Below the pieces are notes generated by a model that was not told the origin of the DNA, made no database searches, and saw nothing but the letters and a program-made list of their open reading frames with translations. Position numbers and translations under genes: made by a program. From Prillingera fragicola (taxonomy: Eukaryota; Basidiomycota; Tremellomycetes; Trichosporonales; Trichosporonaceae): 64,000 nt of DNA. Below are positions 58,345-64,000 of this stretch, one piece after another. The stretch lies in assembly GCA_002335605.1 (NCBI GenBank), contig BEDY01000001.1, positions 1,178,001 through 1,242,000 on the forward strand, in the 5' to 3' direction. Numbering within the stretch: the first letter of the stretch is position 1; each line of letters opens with the position of its first letter.

Positions 58345-61300
58345 CTAAAGGGAATGTGCGTGCAGGGTATCATCGTGCTGGGTACTCTTCGAATTCGAAC
58401 TCTTCCCTCCGCTTCCCCCTCCGTCTGGGATAGCCTGAGGCTGCGCCGGCCTCGGCGTCGCCAGCCCCACTGGCGGAGCAGCCGCTGTTGCCAGCGGAGG
58501 AGGCGTAGCCGGCTTGGCCTGTTGGGCTTCCGCTGCCGCTTCGACAGGTGATACGCGCGACCTCACAGGTGACCTGTTCTTCTCTGTCTCCTCGTCCACC
58601 TGCTTTAAACGCCAGAATCGCTCCGCCAGCGATTCATCAAACCTGACGTTGCCAGCGCGGCGCCAAGCGACCTCGTCCTCGACCTCGCTGGCACTGGCAC
58701 TCATGCTTCCGTCCTCGGTCCATGCCGAGTCGTCGTCAGGGTTCGTCGAGGTCGTGAAGGCACGGTGCCGCGGCATGGTTCCCGAAGGCAGCATGACGGC
58801 GGGTGCTACGACCGCGGCGACGACAACGTCGCGTTCCCGCTCGGCTTCACTATCGTCGTCAGCCCGCCGGCGCAGAGGGTGAAGATGTGCTGAGCGTGCG
58901 AGGCGGCGTGCGCGTGATGCGGAGGGGGGTAAGAGGGTAGTGCGCGAGCGTGGATGTGGCGATTGCGACGAGTACATGGTCGTTGGGCTGGGTGGCAGGA
59001 GGGATGCTCCGAGGTCGCCAGTGTCATCGTCGAGAAGACGAAGTGCCGCCGCGGGGTCCATTGCGCTGAATGAGCGCGATCCTGGCGTGCGGCGACGGGT
59101 GACGCCAGTCGGGGTCGATGGGCGACGGGGTTTAAGGCCGCCGCGGAAGGTTGGGCTCCGTGGCCCAGCCGAGGGCATGGGCGTGTCATCATCACCTGGT
59201 ATGTCTATGACTAGCCCAGCAAGTGGTCCAGTGCTCAGCTTACGCGAGGTGGACGACGGCGTGCCTCGGGTGTGCCCGTTGCGCAGAGCAGCACTGCGAG
59301 TGCCGGTCTGGCTGCGACTGCGCTTGAGCGCTTCACTTGCGAGTGGGCGAAGGAGACGCTCAATCGTGGTGCCGCGACTCAATAAGCCTAAGACAACAAC
59401 GACAACAAGAATGACAAGTTGGGCTAGACTTCGTTGACGTTCGAACCAAAGCTCGTCTGTGAGAGCGCGGAACTGTGCCGCGCTCTGGCGGCGTTCGGCG
59501 TCGTGCGTGACTCGGAGCGATTCCAATTGAGAGAAGATCCGTCCAAACCGCTCTTCCTGGCGCATGCGCTACTATTTTAGCTCCAGCACCATGCCAAAAC
59601 TCACCTCGATATCCCATCGGCCTGCCAAATCGGCGTCCACAGCCGACCGCGACGCCTCGAAGCGCTTTTCGGAACGCGCAATCGCTGACCGCAAAGCCTT
59701 GGCCTGTTCATCAATGTACCGTGCGACGAGGGTGGAGTTGCCCTCCAGTGCATTCAGGCGGCGGATAATGAAGGCGTAAATCGACTCGGATGAGTCGGTG
59801 CGCGGGCCGGCATGTGGCACGTTGGCGTTGGAGTTGGGGTTGACGACGTTGGGTGAGCCGATGCTGGGGTTCGAGCCTTGGCTCTGAATGGCGGACGGTG
59901 CGGGAGAGGCATTGGCAGCAGCCCCCTCGGTAGTTATCTGCGGTGCCTCTGTGGTGGAGTAGTCCTCGGCAGTGGCCATAGGACGAGCCACATTGACAGG
60001 CGCACATTCAACCTTGGGCTCGAAAGGCTTCTCGTTTTCGCGACCAAGTCGCCTTGCCTGCTCATGCACGAGCTTCTCCAGCTCGCACAGCTCTTGTTGC
60101 TGCCGTTCGTCATCTTCGCGCTCACGCTGCTCGCGTGCCATATCCGCTTCCCGCATCTTCTCCGCCTCCCGCTCCATCTCTGCTTCGCGGACGCGCTCAC
60201 GCTCGCGTGCCTTCTCCATGTCCTTGGCACCACTGGCCTCAGCAGCGCGGCGCTGCTCCATCTTGAAGGCCTCCATCTGGTTCATTCCAAACACCTTGAG
60301 CTGCGAGACGGGGCAGTAGTACTCGGAGCCGTAGAACGTTGGAAAGTCGAGACGCAGGAATCGATGGAAAGAGGTGGGTTCCGGGAGTGCAAATTCCTGG
60401 CGTCAGCTGGCTCTGGATAGTTTAGACCTACCTGAATACCACGAACATTCTTGCCAACAAATTCACCCACTTGCTTCCATTCTCCAGCTGGGCTCGCATC
60501 TTCGCCCACGCTCACGCGTACACTCCGGACGACGCCCGAGAAGAACTCCCATACAGCAAGCTCGACCGATTCGATTCGGATCTCGTCACATAGCTCAATC
60601 ACGACCCAATGCTGATCCGCACGACATGGCGTGAGCATGTAGCGGTCCCGGCTCTTGTGGAGCAAACTGCTCGCATGCTGTGTCTGAGGTGAGCTGGCAA
60701 GCACGCGAGCTGAACAGTCGGGTGACGCATAGTTGTATCGGTGAGCTGCACGAATGGGCACCTGAGGAGGAGGAGGAGCAGCCGAACCTGTGCCTGGGCT
60801 AGAGGATGCCGTGTCTTGGGAGCCCTGCGCTGGGCCATTCGTGTGGTTGGTCGCATTGGCAGCTTGCGCGCCAGCAGCCGTGTCAAGGGCGGGTACATCC
60901 TCGCTAGAGTTATCATTGACCCGCGGTGCAGTGTCTGGCACAGGAGGGTCCTTTGTAAACGGTGCTGGGTCCCGCGCATCGTCTTCTGCTTCCTTGCGCC
61001 GCTTCCATTCTTCAAAGCTCTCAAAGTGCTCATCGGGTTCCAATGTCGGGGCAGTTGATCCAGCGACATCAGGCATTTTGGGGTCTGCGGGTGCTCCGGG
61101 AGCTTCCGGAGTCGACGTGTTGGCAGAGTTGATCTCAGCCATTTGCTCTACATCATCGGTAGGGCATTGAAGATGAGAACGGAGGACCGCCCAAATGTCG
61201 AGCGGCGTGCACCCATGGTCCGTCGGTGTGCTCGATAACTCCAAAGCTGGTGGGACTGCGGACGTGGGCGATATCAGATCCGTCGGCGCGATGCCGGCTA

Positions 61301-61346
61301 GCACTGTCACCGCCTGAATTAAGTGTAGGGGGAGTAAAACCCTCAT
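58345..61346 (-). CDS. SLP1: SUN-domain ER membrane protein of the Slp1/Emp65 (SUCO) family
   Basis: Slp1 with Emp65 binds and protects newly made soluble proteins in the ER. Three exons: 61346-60432, 60396-59605, 59556-58345 (972 aa). An N-terminal signal sequence (MRVLLPLHLIQAVTVLAGI) is followed by an acidic linker with the family landmark FESFEEWKRRKEAE. The SUN domain covers about residues 200-345: HRYNYASPDCSARVL, ADQHWVVIELCDEIRIESVE, FFSGVVRSVRVSVG, then HRFLRLDFPTFYGSEYYCPV and SQLKVFGM across the first intron. A long charged coiled coil (residues about 355-450) precedes one membrane helix (LAQLVILVVVVVLGLL, about residue 616) and a long basic, Ser/Pro-rich tail. It is divergent from AIP1. 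Confidence 0.9.
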
Positions 61347-61624
61347 GAGTAGGTGGTCATTGGGGAATGGTGTGAGGGAGAAGTGTTGCTTGCTCGTTGC
61401 AGCGGACCTGACCGACACCGATGTCGAACCGTGCCTGATGACGATTTGTTGAGAGGATCCCGTTTAGAAGTGGATGTAAATGAAAGGTCGTTAGAACAAA
61501 GTGAGCAGTAGTGACTTTCAGTCGCTGCAGCAATATAGTGAGGCTCCTCTGGCGCGTTGGACCACAGTGAAGAGACGAGTTCGTTCTTACGAGGTATAGC
61601 CAGCTCATTCACAGAGGAAGCCAT
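61343..61624 (-). other. Upstream ORF whose stop overlaps the SLP1 start
   Basis: A 93-codon frame opening at 61624 ends in TGA that overlaps the SLP1 start codon in ATGA. The peptide has no known domain. Whether it lies inside the SLP1 transcript is unknown; if so, SLP1 translation would need leaky scanning or reinitiation. Confidence 0.3.
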
Positions 61625-61950
61625 CTGCCGGGCTGGATTGGTTCCAAAGACTCCAGCGGCCTAGTCTTGCCACATCCACATCCTGTGGCCTGTTGCCTGT
61701 GGTCCCTGCTGTATGCAAGCTACGCATGCCAGTTAACGCAGCCATGAATGAAAGAACAAGACCAACTGCTGCCGGCTCATGCACTGCTATTGACTGGTCG
61801 ATGGCTATATGGCCAAAGTATCAGCGGGATCAATCGCGTCCACGCGTGCAATGGCATTAGGCATGACGCAACGACCACTGCTGTGCTAACATGCGCTCCT
61901 CACCATCCACCTTGCACTCACCCATACACCCTCGCACATCCCTTCTCACG
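61347..61950. promoter_or_regulatory. Divergent promoter region of SLP1 and AIP1
   Basis: 604 bp between divergent start codons. Apart from the upstream ORF on the SLP1 side, no coding frame is supported. The plus strand becomes C-rich before the AIP1 start, typical of leaders in this window. Confidence 0.45.
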
Positions 61951-63847
61951 ATGTCTTGGACCGCAGGCCCCCTCTATCCCTGCAACCCCGCGACCACCCG
62001 ATCCGAGACCACGAAGCTCGACGCCGATCCCAAAGGCGAAAAGATCATTTACACCAACGGCCGGGCTGTTATTATTCGTGACCTCAACAACCCCGCCGTC
62101 GCCCACGCCTACACCCAGCACATTCAGGCCGCCACTGTTGCTCGATTCTCTCCCTCGGGATACTATGTCGCCTCGGGTGACGTCGCCGGCAATGTCCGCG
62201 TGTGGGACGTAACCAACCCTGCTGAGAACATTCTCAAGATTGAGCAGCGTGCGATCAGTGGTCGTATCAACGATCTTGCCTGGGACGGCGAGAGTAAGCG
62301 CATTGTCGTTGGTGGAGAGGGCAAGGATAAGTTTGGCGCTGCCTTTTTCATTGATTCGGGCTCGTCATGCGGTGAGATCACGGGTCACTCCAAGCCGATC
62401 AACTGCATCAGTGTTCGTCGCCAGCGTCCGTTCCGTGCCATTTCGGGTTCGGACGACAACAGCATTGTCCTGCACAATGGTGTCCCATTCAAGTACGACC
62501 AGATGATTACGACGCACTCACGCTTTGTCCGCGACGCCAAGTTCTCGCCCAATGGTGACCTGTTCGCCAGTGTGGGATCAGACGGCAAGCTCTTTCTTTA
62601 CGATGGCAAGACTGGCGAGGTCAAGTCCGAGGGCGCTGGAGTCGACCCCACGCGTAGTCTGGTAGGTAATGCTGCTTTGACAGTAGGCTAACTGATAGAT
62701 GGCCCTCTCGTGGAGCCCTGACTCGAGCAAACTGGCAACTGCCGGTGCGGACGGTGTCGTCGCGATCTGTGAGTGACTTGCGAGTCATCGCTGACAATCA
62801 GGGGACGCATCAACGTGCAAGATCTCGCAAACGTACAACGTCGGTGCCGACATCTCGGCACAGCAAAATGGTGTCGTATTTGCCAACCCAAACACTGCTG
62901 TGTCTGTGTCGCTGTCCGGCACCCTCAACGTCTTCGACGTTCGCGAGGGCGGCTCCAAGTGGCGTGAGATGCACGGCCCCACCAAGGCCGTCACTGCCGC
63001 AGCGCTTGCTCCCTCGAGCGACTCGCAGACGTTCTACTCCGGCAGCTTCGATGGCACCATGAAGGCATTTGCCATCGGAGACTCGTTGGGCGAGCGTCAG
63101 GGTCAGTGCTCGGACGTGACTGGCGCCGGACACACGGCTCGCGTCGTTGGTCTCGCCGCCGATGGGAAGGGCAAGGTCTACTCGGCTGGTTGGGACGACA
63201 AGGTCGCCACTATCACTGGTGATCAATTCTCGGCCGCCTCCCTGCCTACAAAGTCGCAGCCAACTGGCATCGCTGCGTCGCCCAGCGCCGTGTACGTCGC
63301 CTCGGCAGCCGGCCTCGAGATTGCTACTCCGGGTGGCAGCGCCTCGAGCGCAGATTCTATCCCGGCCACTGCCGTTGCCGTGCATACTGGCCCAAACGGA
63401 GACGTTGTCGCTCTCAGCACCGGCAAGAAGGTCATCCTCGCGACTGTGGACGGAGGCAAGGTCTCGCCCCTCGCCACCTTCGAGGACAGCAAGGGCGATG
63501 TCCTCTCCCTTGCCTTCAACGCCGACGGTACCCTCCTGGCTGCTGGCGACGCGTCCGGCCGTATTGTCCTTATCGACGCCTCGCAGAAGAAGGTCCTCGT
63601 CTCGTCACGTTGGACTTTCCACACTGGCCGCGTTGAGTCGCTCGCCTTCTCACCCGGGGGACGCAGGCTTGCGTCTGGTGGCTCTGACGAGAGCATCTAC
63701 ATCTGGAACCCCGACAAGGTTATTCGGAACATCGCCATCCAGAATGCGCACCCCGGTGGTGTCAGCGGCGTTGCTTGGGTTAGCGAGACCCGCATTGTTA
63801 GCGCTGGCGCGGACGCATGTGTGCGCAACTGGGAGGTTCCAGCATAA
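61951..63847 (+). CDS. AIP1: Actin-interacting protein 1 (WDR1)
   Basis: WD-repeat cofactor of cofilin that promotes actin filament disassembly. Three exons: 61951-62661, 62699-62768, 62802-63847 (608 aa, normal length). Two seven-bladed propellers are expected; visible blades include ARFSPSGYYVASGDVAGNVR with VWD, HSRFVRDAKFSPNGDLFASV, ALSWSPDSSKLATAGADG and LAFNADGTLLAAGDASGRI. Aip1-specific sequences are NPATTRSETTKLDADPKGEK and YTNGRAVIIRDLNNP at the start and NPDKVIRNIAIQNAHPGGV near the end. The second intron (33 nt) and the Trp split across it (VAI-WDAS) confirm the model. Divergent from SLP1. Confidence 0.95.
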
Positions 63848-63949
63848 GCGGCTGGTTCGAGAGACTTAAATTAGAGATTGGAAGAGACGACCCAGGCTGC
63901 GATCCATGCACGCAATGACCACGTCTACTACTGATTCCCTATTAACCTT

Positions 63950-64000
63950 TCACGCCGCGACGGCAACAGCTGGCGTCTGCTTGACCACGTTGGAGCCGTT
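63950..64000 (-). CDS. C-terminal end of a protein cut by the window edge (candidate)
   Basis: On the minus strand the last 51 bp read NGSNVVKQTPAVAVAA then TGA, with gene-like codons and no stop. If real, the gene lies mostly to the right and converges on AIP1 with about 100 bp between stops, as other convergent pairs here do. Too short to assign a product. Confidence 0.35.
   Translation of the reverse strand, partial: NGSNVVKQTPAVAVAA

Noticed and set aside
59435..59452. TTCGAACC, reverse of a tRNA B-box
   Set aside because: It lies within SLP1 coding sequence and has no A-box partner.

Overview
The window is nuclear DNA of a basidiomycete yeast. Genes are packed tightly on both strands, most carry several very short GT-AG introns (many 33-50 nt) with CTAAC/CTGAC-like branch sites, and the products are core eukaryotic proteins. 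Intron density, G+C-rich codons (strong use of Ser TCG, Leu CTC, Lys AAG) and the gene set (fungal SCAP, DUF1688 uracil catabolism, Rab18, DENND11/LCHN) fit Tremellomycetes, probably Trichosporonales. This placement is inferred from style, not from a marker gene. I saw no tRNA, rRNA, transposon, CRISPR or prokaryotic feature.

Layout: 1-1067 no gene; MSH3 (+) converging on POL5 (-); CDC25 (-) with a long, apparently spliced leader; a gene-poor stretch of about 4.2 kb; URC4 (+) converging on CCT1 (-); ERV46 (+) converging on MAD2 (-); SNF7 (+) converging on the myosin regulatory light chain gene RLC1 (-); an MFS drug-transporter-like gene (-); a 1.9 kb spacer; RAB18-like (+); HSP90 (+) with heat-shock-type promoter signals and a 5'-UTR intron; PBN1/PIG-X (+) converging on an unrecognised 406-aa gene (-); RPT5 (+); DENND11/LCHN (+); SCAP (+) converging on the intronless APC1 (-); RNR1 (-) with MluI boxes upstream; SLP1/SUN (-) divergent from AIP1 (+); and the last codons of a further minus-strand gene at the right edge.

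Exons were assembled by hand. Where I give exon coordinates, I checked that exon lengths sum to an intact reading frame and that the joined protein matches its family across the junctions. Functional themes recur: DNA precursor supply and repair (RNR1, MSH3), mitotic control (CDC25, MAD2, APC1), protein quality control (CCT1, HSP90, RPT5), ER/membrane traffic and sterol sensing (ERV46, SNF7, RAB18, DENND11, SCAP, PBN1, SLP1), and actomyosin (RLC1, AIP1). These genes are not an operon, and I see no evidence of shared control.

No clearly new multi-gene system was found. The observations most worth follow-up are: the CDC25 leader, whose spliced upstream ORF would end on the CDC25 start codon; the cluster of micro-exons and 33-38 nt introns in MSH3; the two micro-exons and MluI boxes of RNR1; the start-codon-only first exon of RLC1; the Phe-for-Tyr change in the RPT5 HbYX tail; the 16-bp perfect inverted repeat upstream of RAB18; and the unrecognised gene at 36612-37959.
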